64,000 nucleotides of DNA from Cohnella candidum (GCF_003713065.1 NZ_CP033433.1:4489501-4553500), one strand, 5' to 3'. Shown: positions 9,080 to 17,149, counted from the first letter of the stretch. The notes: a model not told the origin generated them from the sequence alone. Made by a program: numbers and translations.

Positions 9080-9673
9080 ATGAGCAAACGCGTACTGATC
9101 CTGACGGGCGACGGGGCAGAGGTTTTAGAAGTTTATTATCCTTATTTCCGCGTGAAGGAAGCGGGTTATGAAGCTATCATCGCTGCCCCGAAAAAACAGA
9201 TCCTGAACACCGTCTGCCACGATTTCGTTGAGAATTGGGAGACGTACACGGAAAAGCCGGCTCATCGGTTGCCATGCGATATTGCGTTTGCAGACGTGGA
9301 GCCTTCCGAATTTGACGCTCTTATCATTCCGGGGGGCCGGGCGCCCGAATATATCCGTTCGGATGCCGACCTGCCGCGGATCGTCAGGCATTTTCTGGAC
9401 ACGGATAAACCGATCGGGGCGATTTGCCACGGCGCGCAAGTTTTCTTGGCGCTGAAGGACCGCACCTACTTCGAAGGCCGCACGCTAAGCGCCTATAACG
9501 CCTGCCGATTGGAAGTCGAAGCGCTCGGAGCGCAGTACGCAGACGGCACGCTTCATGTGGACGGCAACATCGTATCCGGACACGCTTGGCCGGATTTGCC
9601 GGGCTTTATGCGCGAGTTTCTGAACTTACTCGAGCAACCGGTTAAACAGGAATATCAGAACGTCGTTTCTTAA
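9080..9673 (+). CDS. DJ-1/PfpI-family protein (class I glutamine-amidotransferase-like)
   Basis: A 197-residue protein of the DJ-1/PfpI superfamily. The conserved elements are VLILTGDGAEVLEVYYP at the N-terminus, the acidic residue in this motif, ALIIPGGRAPEY in the middle and the nucleophile elbow AICHGAQVF, in which the cysteine is followed by histidine as in PfpI-like proteases and deglycases. Family members act as peptidases, glyoxalases or amidases; which one applies here cannot be read from sequence. Monocistronic, with AGGGAG upstream and a strong terminator downstream. Confidence 0.88.
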   Translation: MSKRVLILTGDGAEVLEVYYPYFRVKEAGYEAIIAAPKKQILNTVCHDFVENWETYTEKPAHRLPCDIAFADVEPSEFDALIIPGGRAPEYIRSDADLPRIVRHFLDTDKPIGAICHGAQVFLALKDRTYFEGRTLSAYNACRLEVEALGAQYADGTLHVDGNIVSGHAWPDLPGFMREFLNLLEQPVKQEYQNVVS

Positions 9674-9706
9674 ACGATTCGACTTGCCCAGATTATGTTT
9701 GACACT

Positions 9707-9748
9707 AAAAAAACCGGAGATCCTCGCATGGAGGATCTCCGGTTTTTT
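9707..9748. terminator. Bidirectional terminator between convergent genes
   Basis: Perfect 13-bp stem (ACCGGAGATCCTC / GAGGATCTCCGGT) with a 5-nt loop, flanked by A7 on the left and T6 on the right, so it can terminate both the DJ-1 gene and the convergent SRPBCC gene. Confidence 0.93.
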
Positions 9749-9756
9749 CTTTCCCT

Positions 9757-10173
9757 CTACGGCCTTCCCTTGGCTTCAGCCTCGATGGTTTCCTTCATCA
9801 CCTCCGCGCCGCGATGGACACGCGCTTCAATCTCCGGCGCGAGATGCGCCGGTAGAAAATCGGTGATCCAGATGAGCTTGGAGCCGTTGTCACCATGAGG
9901 GAAGACTTGAAACGATGCATGATGATGCAGCAGCGGCATACGTCCTTTTACCACCGCGTACGCCATTCGGCGTTCCTCGTGATCGATGGAAACGATGTAC
10001 TCGCGAGTCCTGCCGCCATATGGATGTAATAGTGTTCTTTCATGACCGTCCATCAGCGTGTTCTCGGTGTAGCCGGGGACAAGACGGTCATGTACGGCTC
10101 CTACGTCGCTGACGGCGTCCCAAACTTGCTCGGGCGAAGCATCAATCACAATCTCCTTGCGAATCGATGGCAC
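9757..10173 (-). CDS. SRPBCC-family (polyketide cyclase/AHSA1-like) protein
   Basis: A 138-residue single-domain protein: PSIRKEIVIDASPEQVWDAVSDVGAVHDRL opens the SRPBCC fold, and the C-terminal helix APEIEARVHRGAEVMKETIE closes the cavity. I chose the GTG start with GGGAG 10 nt upstream; an ATG 24 nt further upstream lacks a good ribosome binding site. Such proteins bind lipids or small aromatics; no reaction can be assigned. It stands alone, convergent with the DJ-1 gene. Confidence 0.8.
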   Translation of the reverse strand: MPSIRKEIVIDASPEQVWDAVSDVGAVHDRLVPGYTENTLMDGHERTLLHPYGGRTREYIVSIDHEERRMAYAVVKGRMPLLHHHASFQVFPHGDNGSKLIWITDFLPAHLAPEIEARVHRGAEVMKETIEAEAKGRP

Positions 10174-10339
10174 GATGATCACGCTCCCAGTGACCATTTT
10201 ACTCCAGATTAGATCTGCATTAACCCACCGGATTGGTATAGTGCAAATAAATGCATGGAAAATATAAAAATTATATATACAGAAACATATGTTCCCATGT
10301 TACGATGATTGTAAATTTGATTATAGGAGATGTTTACCA

Positions 10340-10834
10340 ATGGAAAGTATTCATCACTCGGGTATTCATGATTTCGATTTCATGCTAAAACCGATGATAA
10401 ATCGCAATCGAAGACGGACGAATGCCCTGTATCCCGAAATGGAAGGCGTATGGGGAGAATTCGAGGCTAGTCACACGGGCGAGAAGTACCTCGATGGGAG
10501 AGTGATTATCGACCATTTTGAAGGAACATATCCAGACGGTGAGGTCAGGAAAGGGATGACGATCCGCGCTTTTGACGAAGAAACGCAGCTTTGGTCGTTG
10601 GTATGGCTGGATAACCGCAACCCTCATGATTTTACTCCGCTGGTCGGAAGATTTGAAAATGGGGTCGGGCAGTTTTATCAGGAGACAACTACGCCCGACG
10701 GAAGGCCGATGCATGTGAGATTTACGTGGGATGAAATTACGGAAAATACGGCGAGGTGGCAACAAGCATTTTCGTTCGATGGCGGAATCCATTGGGATAC
10801 GAATTGGATAATGGAGTTTACAACAAAAAAATAG
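10340..10834 (+). CDS. Small soluble protein resembling DUF1579-like beta-barrels
   Basis: A 164-residue protein without signal peptide. It shows alternating strands and the pattern MEGVWGEFEAS, IDHFEGTYPDGEVRKGMTIRAFDEETQLWSL, and a closing W-rich segment (TARWQQAFSFDGGIHWDTNW), which recalls DUF1579-like lipocalin-style barrels. The ATG with TAGGAG 10 nt upstream is preferred over an ATG 51 nt upstream. An AT-rich leader with a TATATA-like stretch precedes it, so it probably has its own promoter. Function unknown. Confidence 0.72.
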   Translation: MESIHHSGIHDFDFMLKPMINRNRRRTNALYPEMEGVWGEFEASHTGEKYLDGRVIIDHFEGTYPDGEVRKGMTIRAFDEETQLWSLVWLDNRNPHDFTPLVGRFENGVGQFYQETTTPDGRPMHVRFTWDEITENTARWQQAFSFDGGIHWDTNWIMEFTTKK

Positions 10835-10860
10835 CCCGTGAAGCGATAGCCTCACGAGCC
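10825..10860 (-). terminator. Terminator of the PadR-ABC operon
   Basis: Read on the minus strand: stem GGCTCGTGA / TCACGGGCT (one G-U pair), then ATTTTTTTG. It lies at the very end of the convergent plus-strand gene and just after the permease stop. Confidence 0.78.
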
Positions 10861-10898
10861 GTGTTGGATCTCTTGTTGTTTGGTTGTTAAGCATATTT

Positions 10899-11669
10899 TC
10901 ACACCCGCTTTTGATATGTCCTCATCGCGATGATATAAGCCAAGACCATTATCCCGACGCACCACGCAAGCGCGATCCCTATATGATTGCCCACCGGCTG
11001 ACCTGAGAGCAGTGCGCGGATGGACTCCACGATCGAGGTGACCGGCTGGTTGTTGGCAAAGGCGCGAACGATCTTCGGCATCGAATCGGTTGGCACAAAC
11101 GCCGAGCTGATGAACGGCAAGAAAATTAACGGATAGGAGAGGGCGCTTACTCCGTCTACCGATTTAGCGGTCAATCCGCTAATCGCAGCGACCCAAGTTA
11201 AAGCTAGCGTGAACAGTGCGAGTATGCCGGCTACTGCAAGCCAAGATAGAATTCCCGCGGTAGAATGAAAGCCCATGATCAGCGCTACGAGAATGATGAT
11301 GACAACCGTGATGGCGTTGGATACGAGCGAGGTCAGCACATGCCCCCATAGCACGGTGGAACGTGCAATCGGCATCGAATGGAATCGCTCGAATATGCCG
11401 CGTTGCTTATCCATAAACAGGCGGTAAGCCGTATAAGAAATGCCGCTTGCAATAGCGATCAGCAGGATGCCGGGCAAGAGGTAGTTCACATAGTTATCCG
11501 TTCCGGTTTGGATTGCGCCGCCGAACACATAGACAAACAGCAGCATCATGGCAATCGGCGTGATGGCGACCGTGATAATGGTGTCCATGCTGCGGAAAAT
11601 ATGGCGCATGGAACGTCCAAGCATGACCCCCAGATCACTGAAGTAGTGTTTCTTTATCGTGGTTTCCAT
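10899..11669 (-). CDS. ABC-2-type transporter permease (DrrB-like)
   Basis: A 256-residue integral membrane protein with about six membrane segments (for example IITVAITPIAMMLLFVYVFGG, then YLLPGILLIAIASGISY). The order and the conserved segment FMDKQRGIFERFHSMPIARSTVLWGHVL match the DrrB-type ABC-2 permease family, which exports drugs, polysaccharides or lipids. It starts directly after the stop of the ATPase gene. Together they form a complete exporter; cargo unknown. Confidence 0.9.
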   Translation of the reverse strand: METTIKKHYFSDLGVMLGRSMRHIFRSMDTIITVAITPIAMMLLFVYVFGGAIQTGTDNYVNYLLPGILLIAIASGISYTAYRLFMDKQRGIFERFHSMPIARSTVLWGHVLTSLVSNAITVVIIILVALIMGFHSTAGILSWLAVAGILALFTLALTWVAAISGLTAKSVDGVSALSYPLIFLPFISSAFVPTDSMPKIVRAFANNQPVTSIVESIRALLSGQPVGNHIGIALAWCVGIMVLAYIIAMRTYQKRV

Positions 11670-12440
11670 TTACATTTCCTCCTTTTTGCCGACGATCGCA
11701 AGGAAGATCTCCTCCAATGTCGGTTGTTTTTCCACATACTCCACTTTTGCGGATGGAAATAGCCGTTTAAGCTCCGCGAGCGTGCCGCTGGCGATGATTC
11801 TGCCTTCATGCAGAATCGCAATTCGGTCGGCAAGCTGCTCAGCCTCTTCAAGATACTGGGTGGTCAGGAATACCGTGGTGCCTCCGTCGGCAAGCTCCTT
11901 GACGACCTTCCATACCTCGATTCGTGCCTCAGGGTCAAGAGCGGTCGTTGGCTCGTCGAGGAAAATGATCTGCGGTTTTCCCACTAGGCTCAAGGCAATG
12001 TCGAGCCTGCGGCGCATTCCCCCCGAATAAGTAGATACTTTCCGGTCAGCGGCCTCCGTCAGGCCGAAGCGTTTGAGCAAATCGTCCGCAACCTGACGCG
12101 GATGATCAAGGTGTCGCAGCCTGGCAATCATGACGAGATTTTCCCGCCCGGTCAAAATCTCGTCAACCGCGGCAAACTGCCCGGTCAGACTGATCGCGTT
12201 CCTCACATGATCCGGTTTTGACGCAACATCGAATCCGTTAACGGCGGCAGTTCCATTATCCGCTTTGAGCAGCGTAGTGAGGATTTTGACAACCGTTGTT
12301 TTGCCCGCCCCGTTGGAACCGAGAAGAGCGAAAATACTGCCCCTCTCGACTTCGAAATCCACGCCCTTCAACACTTGAAGCTGCTTGTAGGATTTCTGCA
12401 GTCCTTTGACTTGAATGGACTTGGGTTGCACGGTTTGCAT
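11670..12440 (-). CDS. ABC transporter ATP-binding protein (DrrA-like)
   Basis: A 256-residue ABC ATPase: Walker A GSNGAGKTT near residue 38, Q-loop LTGQFAAVDE, signature YSGGMRRRLDIA, Walker B QIIFLDEPTTALDP and H-loop-region FLTTQYLEEAEQLADRI. The DrrA-type 'ATP-binding then C-terminal EYVEKQPTLEEIFLAIV' tail is present. Strong AAAAGGAGG upstream. Partner of the adjacent permease in a PadR-controlled exporter operon; drug or peptide efflux is the likely role by family. Confidence 0.93.
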   Translation of the reverse strand: MQTVQPKSIQVKGLQKSYKQLQVLKGVDFEVERGSIFALLGSNGAGKTTVVKILTTLLKADNGTAAVNGFDVASKPDHVRNAISLTGQFAAVDEILTGRENLVMIARLRHLDHPRQVADDLLKRFGLTEAADRKVSTYSGGMRRRLDIALSLVGKPQIIFLDEPTTALDPEARIEVWKVVKELADGGTTVFLTTQYLEEAEQLADRIAILHEGRIIASGTLAELKRLFPSAKVEYVEKQPTLEEIFLAIVGKKEEM

Positions 12441-12454
12441 CGGATTCCCTCCTT

Positions 12455-13321
12455 TTAAATGACCGTAACTTTGGACAAATCGGCTTCCAATCCTTTGAGC
12501 AGGGCGAAGGTCAGTTTATCCATCGTTGCGCCGTCGAAGCAGATCGTTTTGATCGCGCGGTAGTACTTCTTCGTCAAGGCAAACCCGGCCTGGAAGGATA
12601 CGTTTTTGAGCGTAGCGCCCCGGAACGAAACGTTGTTCAATCCCGCTTTGTCAAACTTCACGCCGATGAACGTCTGTCCGTCGAATCGCTGTCCGCTCAG
12701 ATCGGATGTCGTGAAGTCAACCCCGTCGAATACGCAACCTTCGAAAGTCGCTTTTCTAAGATCGGTAACCGTCAACTTTACGTCGGTCAGTTTTACGTCC
12801 GTGAATTTGGCGCCGGCAAGCCACGACTTGCTGAAGTTCGTGCGCACGAGAGTCGTCTTATTGAAACTTGCGTTTGACAGGTCAAGCGCGTACAGGCTGC
12901 AGTCCGTCAGATTCGCGCCGTCGAAATTGGCTTCGCGTACGTCGCTGCTTTTAAACGTACTGCCCGTCAAATCCGCGCCGGAAAAGTCGGAACCGTGCAA
13001 CGCGCTGGCTTTAAACTGGCCCTTATGGGCAGTAACGCCTGCAAAGTCGCTTTTCGCCAGGTTGCTTGCGCTAAAGTTCGTCACGACTTGCCGCTCAAGG
13101 GAGCGGGAGAGGTTGGCGACTTCCACGATCGTTTGTTCGATGTCTCCGATACTCTCGATCGTCATCTTAATCGCCGTATCATCGTCCTTGCCCTCGGCTT
13201 TGAGTTCGTTGTACCGCTCCTGCAAATCGGCAAGCAGGTCGGCCTTCAGCTCGCCCACGCTTTTCAGTCCCTCATAGGGTGTAAATACGCCGTTCAAATA
13301 GTTCGTTAATTTTGGATTCAT
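12455..13321 (-). CDS. HAAS-domain/pentapeptide-repeat fusion protein
   Basis: A 288-residue protein. Residues 1-75 (YLNGVFTPYEGLKSVGELKADL to TIESIGDI) match the HAAS/DUF1700-like helical domain that is characteristically encoded next to PadR regulators. From about residue 85 to 250 there are many tandem pentapeptide repeats of the A(D/N)LXX type (SDFAG, SDFSG, ADLTG, ANFDG, ANLTD), which fold as a right-handed quadrilateral beta-helix. I chose the ATG 9 nt after AAGGAG; a second ATG abuts that site. It lies between padR and the ABC genes. HAAS proteins are thought to work with PadR in signalling; a protective role of the repeats is conjecture. Confidence 0.8.
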   Translation of the reverse strand: MNPKLTNYLNGVFTPYEGLKSVGELKADLLADLQERYNELKAEGKDDDTAIKMTIESIGDIEQTIVEVANLSRSLERQVVTNFSASNLAKSDFAGVTAHKGQFKASALHGSDFSGADLTGSTFKSSDVREANFDGANLTDCSLYALDLSNASFNKTTLVRTNFSKSWLAGAKFTDVKLTDVKLTVTDLRKATFEGCVFDGVDFTTSDLSGQRFDGQTFIGVKFDKAGLNNVSFRGATLKNVSFQAGFALTKKYYRAIKTICFDGATMDKLTFALLKGLEADLSKVTVI

Positions 13322-13334
13322 ATCATCCATCTCC

Positions 13335-13664
13335 TTAGAGTAAGTTGTCGAGCACGCGCTTGGCATACTCCCAATTGCTTTTGTTGCTGGCGTAATGATC
13401 CTTGCCTTTGTCGGTAATTCTAAAATACTTGCGCCGTCCGCCCTGCGTTTCATCGCCCCAGTACCACTCGATATAGCCGTCTGCCTCAAGCCGGCGGAAG
13501 CTGGAGTACATCGTGGCTTCCTTCAATTCATACTCGCCGCCTGAGCGTTCATGAATCAGCTTGACGATCTCGTAGCCGTAACGATCAGCTTCCGTCAAGA
13601 GCCGTAAAATCATCGTATCCGTATGTCCGCGAAGCAGGTCGGACGTGATTTTGTTCTCGCTCAT
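13335..13664 (-). CDS. PadR-family transcriptional regulator
   Basis: A 109-residue compact PadR repressor: DLLRGHTDTMILRLLTEADRYGYEIV starts the winged helix, ATMYSSFRRLEADGYIEWYW is the recognition helix and wing, and GRRKYFRITDKGKDHY ends the domain, followed by a short dimer helix. First gene of an operon with the HAAS/pentapeptide protein and an ABC exporter. PadR repressors usually bind the promoter of their own operon and release on binding a drug-like ligand. GGAGGTGATG precedes the start. Confidence 0.92.
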   Translation of the reverse strand: MSENKITSDLLRGHTDTMILRLLTEADRYGYEIVKLIHERSGGEYELKEATMYSSFRRLEADGYIEWYWGDETQGGRRKYFRITDKGKDHYASNKSNWEYAKRVLDNLL

Positions 13665-13687
13665 TTCATCACCTCCATGATTGCATG

Positions 13688-13706
13688 ATACAGTGTAGTA
13701 CTATGT
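13688..13706. promoter_or_regulatory. Candidate PadR operator
   Basis: An imperfect palindrome, ATACAGTGTAGTACTATGT, lies 24-42 nt upstream of the padR start codon, where the operon promoter must be. PadR sites usually contain ATAC/GTAT-like half sites. This is a pattern call only. Confidence 0.35.
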
Positions 13707-13755
13707 TTGTCAAGGTAATGTTTTAAGTGAAATACTTTGATGAATCCATTTCGTC

Positions 13756-13785
13756 AAAAAAAGGGCTGTCCCGATGGGGACAGCT
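13756..13785 (-). terminator. Orphan terminator-like hairpin
   Basis: Stem GCTGTCCC / GGGGACAGC with a 3-4 nt loop; read on the minus strand it is followed by CTTTTTTTG. No minus-strand gene lies upstream of it, so it either ends an unannotated transcript or is left over from a rearrangement next to the broken VOC gene. Confidence 0.5.
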
Positions 13786-13865
13786 AAAAATCTTGCATGT
13801 TGAGAGTTTCTGGGCAGCCCGCCCACTTATGTTATAATCAGCAAATATAAAGGGGTGTTGTAAGG

Positions 13866-14145
13866 ATGAAGGTGCAGTTAGAGGGGATTACGGTCATGAC
13901 GAATGGCAGAGAATACGAACGGGCATTTTTCCTTTATAGAAGAACGCAAGGGCCAAGCCTTTGAATTGAATTTCCAGTGCGAGTCGCCGGAAGCGGTCCG
14001 CGGGATGTATGAGGACTTCGTCTCCAAAGGAGCTACTCCAATTACGGAGCCGAAATCCAAGGATTGGGGACACACTACGGGATTCTTCGCAGACCCGGAT
14101 GGCAACATTCATTCGATCTTTGCAGTCAATCCTATTGACGCATAG
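13866..14145 (+). pseudogene. Remnant of a VOC/glyoxalase-family gene (internal deletion plus frame change)
   Basis: A good ribosome binding site (AAGGGGTG and TAAGG) precedes an ATG that opens MKVQLEGITVMTN, a typical VOC N-terminus. After about 12 codons this frame loses similarity, while a second frame starting at 13903 continues NGHFSFIEERKGQAFELNFQ and ends with the VOC second module (SKGATPITEPKSKDWG, then FFADPDGNIHSIF). In intact relatives about 30-40 residues separate these parts, so most of the first module is missing and the frame has changed. Alternatively the 80-residue C-terminal frame is translated as a half-size VOC protein. The promoter-like TTATAAT 20 nt upstream is intact. 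Confidence 0.65.
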
Positions 14146-14163
14146 CCGTACCTGAACTGCTGA

Positions 14164-14207
14164 ATACATCGCCACGAGAGCAAGGTGTCCTGGGGATGTA
14201 TTTTTTT
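14164..14207 (+). terminator. Terminator after the VOC remnant
   Basis: Arms ATACATC and GATGTAT pair across a 24-nt loop region, followed by seven T. The same arms recur in the terminator at 15838, which suggests a shared origin. Confidence 0.7.
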
Positions 14208-14279
14208 ATGTTGAGTGGGATGCAACAAATCGAAGACTTGCTGGATATATAAGGGTGACGATCGTCAGGGGGTGGATAG

Positions 14280-14843
14280 ATGGAGGAGCGGGAGCTGATC
14301 CGGCAGTTAAAGGAGAGGAATCCGTCAGCGTTGGAGCGGATTATCGAAATATATACGGCGTATATCAGCACGGTTGTGAACAATGTGATCGGTCACTGGA
14401 TGAAAACCGAGGATGTAGAGGAAGTGGTAGCCGACACGTTCGTGCTGCTATGGCGGAATGCCGCTCAAGTTCAAGAGAGCGGCACATTAAAGTCGTACCT
14501 GGCCACCATCGCAAGAAATCAGGCGCTAAAGAAGCTGAGAAGCTATAATCCGAGGGTTCACCCGCTCGATGATGAGCTGGAATGGATTGTCGATCGCAAC
14601 GATTTCCGTTCGAAGACGGAACTCAGGCATGCGCTCGAATGGGCATTATCCTCCATGAGTGACTTGGACAGGGAAATTTTTCTCCGCTACTACTTCTTCA
14701 TGGAGAAGACCGCATCCATTGCCGAACGGCTGAATACCAAGGAAGCTACGGTCAGAAGCAGATTGTCGCGTGGACGCAAATACTTGAAAGAGAAGTTAAT
14801 CGAAGGAGGCTACTATGAGAATAAGAGTCTCGGAACTGTTTGA
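14280..14843 (+). CDS. ECF-type RNA polymerase sigma factor
   Basis: A 187-residue sigma-70-like ECF factor. Region 2 (RIIEIYTAYISTVVNNVIG, then EDVEEVVADTFVLLWRNA, then LKSYLATIARNQALKKLR) and region 4 (LSSMSDLDREIFLRYYFFM, then IAERLNTKEATVRSRLSRGRKYL) are both present. It overlaps the next gene, a single-pass membrane protein, by 29 nt, as ECF genes often overlap their anti-sigma genes. GGGGGTGG precedes the start. Target promoters unknown; a clear autoregulatory ECF promoter was not found. Confidence 0.93.
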   Translation: MEERELIRQLKERNPSALERIIEIYTAYISTVVNNVIGHWMKTEDVEEVVADTFVLLWRNAAQVQESGTLKSYLATIARNQALKKLRSYNPRVHPLDDELEWIVDRNDFRSKTELRHALEWALSSMSDLDREIFLRYYFFMEKTASIAERLNTKEATVRSRLSRGRKYLKEKLIEGGYYENKSLGTV

Positions 14844-15816
14844 AGAGCCGCTGCCGGCGACGGATGGGATTGAACTTCGGAACGATAGTGGAACGGATTC
14901 GGAAAGAATCAAACAAATGGTGATGGGCAAAATCGGCGAAACGGCAACCTGCGATGCTCCTGTTCTCCGTAGGCCCCTTAGACAAAAGCGAGTGACAATC
15001 GGCATCGCATTGATCGCACTATCTGTCATGTTGTTATCCGGATTTACTTATGCCCTGACGTCGGGTTTACTCACCATAAAAGACGATAACGGACGAGTCG
15101 TCATGCAAGTCCAAAAACCGAATACCATCATCCCTGCGGAGCAAAAGGAACTTGAAGATCGGATTAGGAAAACGATCCATGACCGACTGCGGATCGGAGA
15201 GGGCGCGCTTATCCTGGTTGGCCAACAGAATATCGACGCCGTCCGAAGATATCAAGAGCCGAAAAGGTACCTCTCAACCTATCGCGGTCACGAATATTCG
15301 TCAACGCAAGACGTATCCTCCCGTTTGGTGGGCCATTTGAGCGGGATGAAAAAGCTGGGCGACCGATTCATGGACGCCAAAATCAGCAAAGTGGAAATGG
15401 TTCCTAATCTCAGTCATCCCAATGCCGTTCCGCTCGACAAGTGGGTGGAGGCGACGGATACAGCATCGGGTAATCCTTATGCTTATTACAAGTTCAATGC
15501 GGATGAACGTGCGTATCTGGATGATACCGTCATCATATTCTCCTATCGGAGTGCGGATTCAACGTTTAGGCTTATGGGCAACGCCGGAGATTTTACATCA
15601 TTTGAGGTTTTCGACCAGAACCCCTCAGCTGAACGGATTCACGAGGCCGGCGGTATCCCGATCTACCAAATCGACGGCCAAAACGGTTCTTCTTTAATCT
15701 GGCGTCAACTGGGTCATGACGGAGAACTGGATTTCAGGCTGACGAGCGATGCGGATATCCAGAAACAGCTGGACTTTGCGGATGCGGTTATCAAAGCGAC
15801 ATCCGAAGAACGCTAG
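14815..15816 (+). CDS. Single-pass membrane protein, probable anti-sigma factor of the upstream ECF sigma
   Basis: A 333-residue protein with a cytoplasmic N-terminus of about 60 residues, one membrane segment (ITIGIALIALSVMLLSGFTY-like, about 61-81) and an extracellular domain of about 250 residues rich in charged and aromatic residues. No ZAS zinc motif (HxxxCxxC) is visible. The 29-nt overlap with the sigma gene and this topology are the reasons for the anti-sigma call. The outer domain resembles no family I can name. Alternative: a sigma-controlled lipoprotein-like sensor without anti-sigma activity. Confidence 0.6.
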   Translation: MRIRVSELFEEPLPATDGIELRNDSGTDSERIKQMVMGKIGETATCDAPVLRRPLRQKRVTIGIALIALSVMLLSGFTYALTSGLLTIKDDNGRVVMQVQKPNTIIPAEQKELEDRIRKTIHDRLRIGEGALILVGQQNIDAVRRYQEPKRYLSTYRGHEYSSTQDVSSRLVGHLSGMKKLGDRFMDAKISKVEMVPNLSHPNAVPLDKWVEATDTASGNPYAYYKFNADERAYLDDTVIIFSYRSADSTFRLMGNAGDFTSFEVFDQNPSAERIHEAGGIPIYQIDGQNGSSLIWRQLGHDGELDFRLTSDADIQKQLDFADAVIKATSEER

Positions 15817-15837
15817 AATGATTGGGTTTATTGTTAA

Positions 15838-15881
15838 ATACATCGTCATGCGGCCGGCGTGCCATGGCGATGTATTTTTTT
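15838..15881 (+). terminator. Terminator after the sigma/anti-sigma pair
   Basis: Stem ATACATCG-T-CATG / CATG-G-CGATGTAT followed by T7. Arms nearly identical to the terminator at 14164. Confidence 0.82.
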
Positions 15882-15965
15882 GTCCTTCGCAGCCTGCCCG
15901 TATCTTTTTATGGATTTTTATCGTTAATACATTAAAAATGAAGGGAGAAGGAGAGTGGCTGATCG

Positions 15966-16388
15966 ATGGAGAGAATCGTCTCGTTTGTAGGCAGTATTTT
16001 CATTCCGGTAACCGACATTGCCCGTTCTACGGAGTGGTACGTTCGAATGTTCGATTTGAAAACGATTGAAAAGACAGATCAACGTGTCGGACTCGCGTTC
16101 CCGAACGGTCAAACCTTGATTTTATTATGGAAAGTGGAAAAGCCGCAGCCTGTCCAATTCGATTCGGGCAAAGCGATGATGCCTTACTTCAATTTCACTT
16201 CTTACGATATCAACCATTCGTATAATCAGCTGAAGGCCAAGGGAGCGGAGTTAAGCGAAATCCACGAAGAGGATGGATTTACGTATTTCGAAGCTTTCGA
16301 TCTGGACGGAAATCCCCTTAGTGTTGTGGAAGAGACGGGGCAAACGCCGTACTTTGCTCACAAGAACAGTTTGAGGAATCCAAAATAG
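15966..16388 (+). CDS. VOC-family (glyoxalase/bleomycin-resistance fold) protein
   Basis: A 140-residue two-module VOC protein: VGSIFIPVTDIARSTEWYVRMFDL opens module one; FNFTSYDINHSYNQLKAKGAEL and YFEAFDLDGNPLSVVEE form module two. Candidate metal-site residues are present at module ends but incomplete, so it may be a binding rather than catalytic member. First gene of a tightly packed unit: its stop codon shares one base with the GTG start of the following ECF sigma gene. Confidence 0.87.
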   Translation: MERIVSFVGSIFIPVTDIARSTEWYVRMFDLKTIEKTDQRVGLAFPNGQTLILLWKVEKPQPVQFDSGKAMMPYFNFTSYDINHSYNQLKAKGAELSEIHEEDGFTYFEAFDLDGNPLSVVEETGQTPYFAHKNSLRNPK

Positions 16389-17149
16389 TGCCGCAGGAAG
16401 ATTATTCGGACGCAGGATACGAGACGTTCGCGGAGATGACGCTTCCGCTGCAAAGTGATCTTAAACGGTATTGTCTGTCCAAAGCGGGATCGGCGTGGGA
16501 TGCGGATGATTTGCTGCAGGAGTCGCTTCTTAAAGCATACCGTTGGCATACTCGGTTTCCGAACAGGGAAATTACGAAGCCGTTTTTGTTCCGAATCGCC
16601 GCCAATGCGTGGGTCGATATTTGCCGCAGCCGTAAATTGCAGCCGTCGGTCAGACAACTCGAGGCGCACTCCATCGGTTCCTATGAGGAATGGAGCCACT
16701 GGGATGTGCGTGAGGCGCTCGAGCTGTTGTCCGATCGGCTTGAGCCGAAGCAAGTCGTTCTTGTTTTGCTGATCGATGTATTTGATTTTACCGCGAAAGA
16801 AACGGGAAAGTTGTTCGGACAAACCGAGGGTTCGGTCAAGGCGGCGCTGAAGCGGGCGAGGACGAGGCTGAAAGCGGCCGTTGAACGCCATCCAGAATAC
16901 TGGGATGATTCTGTGCTTACCGCTCCGCGCAACGGACTTAGCATCGAGGTGTTCGAAGCGTTGGTCGACGGTTTTCGCCGTGCGGACCCGTTTGCGATAT
17001 TCCGGTCGTACCAGACGCTGATTAAGGATGGCGCTGTGTTGAATCGCATCGAGTTGCGCGGAAATACGCTTTATTTTACGATCATAGACCCCGACGGAAA
17101 TCCGTTGATGATTACGGAGAAATTAAAAACGCACGGGGATCAGGGGTGA
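16388..17149 (+). CDS. ECF-type RNA polymerase sigma factor with C-terminal extension
   Basis: A 253-residue ECF sigma factor starting at GTG. Region 2 includes AWDADDLLQESLLKAYRWH and PFLFRIAANAWVDICRSRK; region 4 includes DFTAKETGKLFGQTEGSVKAALKRARTRL. About 85 residues follow region 4 (from LSIEVFEALVDGFRRADPFA, ending LYFTIIDPDGNPLM), longer than a plain ECF factor and reminiscent of ECF families whose C-terminal extension replaces a separate anti-sigma factor. No anti-sigma gene is adjacent. Neighbours are a VOC gene (1-nt overlap) and a DinB gene (0-nt gap). Confidence 0.88.
   Translation: MPQEDYSDAGYETFAEMTLPLQSDLKRYCLSKAGSAWDADDLLQESLLKAYRWHTRFPNREITKPFLFRIAANAWVDICRSRKLQPSVRQLEAHSIGSYEEWSHWDVREALELLSDRLEPKQVVLVLLIDVFDFTAKETGKLFGQTEGSVKAALKRARTRLKAAVERHPEYWDDSVLTAPRNGLSIEVFEALVDGFRRADPFAIFRSYQTLIKDGAVLNRIELRGNTLYFTIIDPDGNPLMITEKLKTHGDQG

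Noticed and set aside
14215-14279. Autoregulatory ECF promoter before the sigma gene
   Set aside because: An AAC-type -35 and a CGT-type -10 exist, but the distance between them does not fit the usual 16-17 nt.
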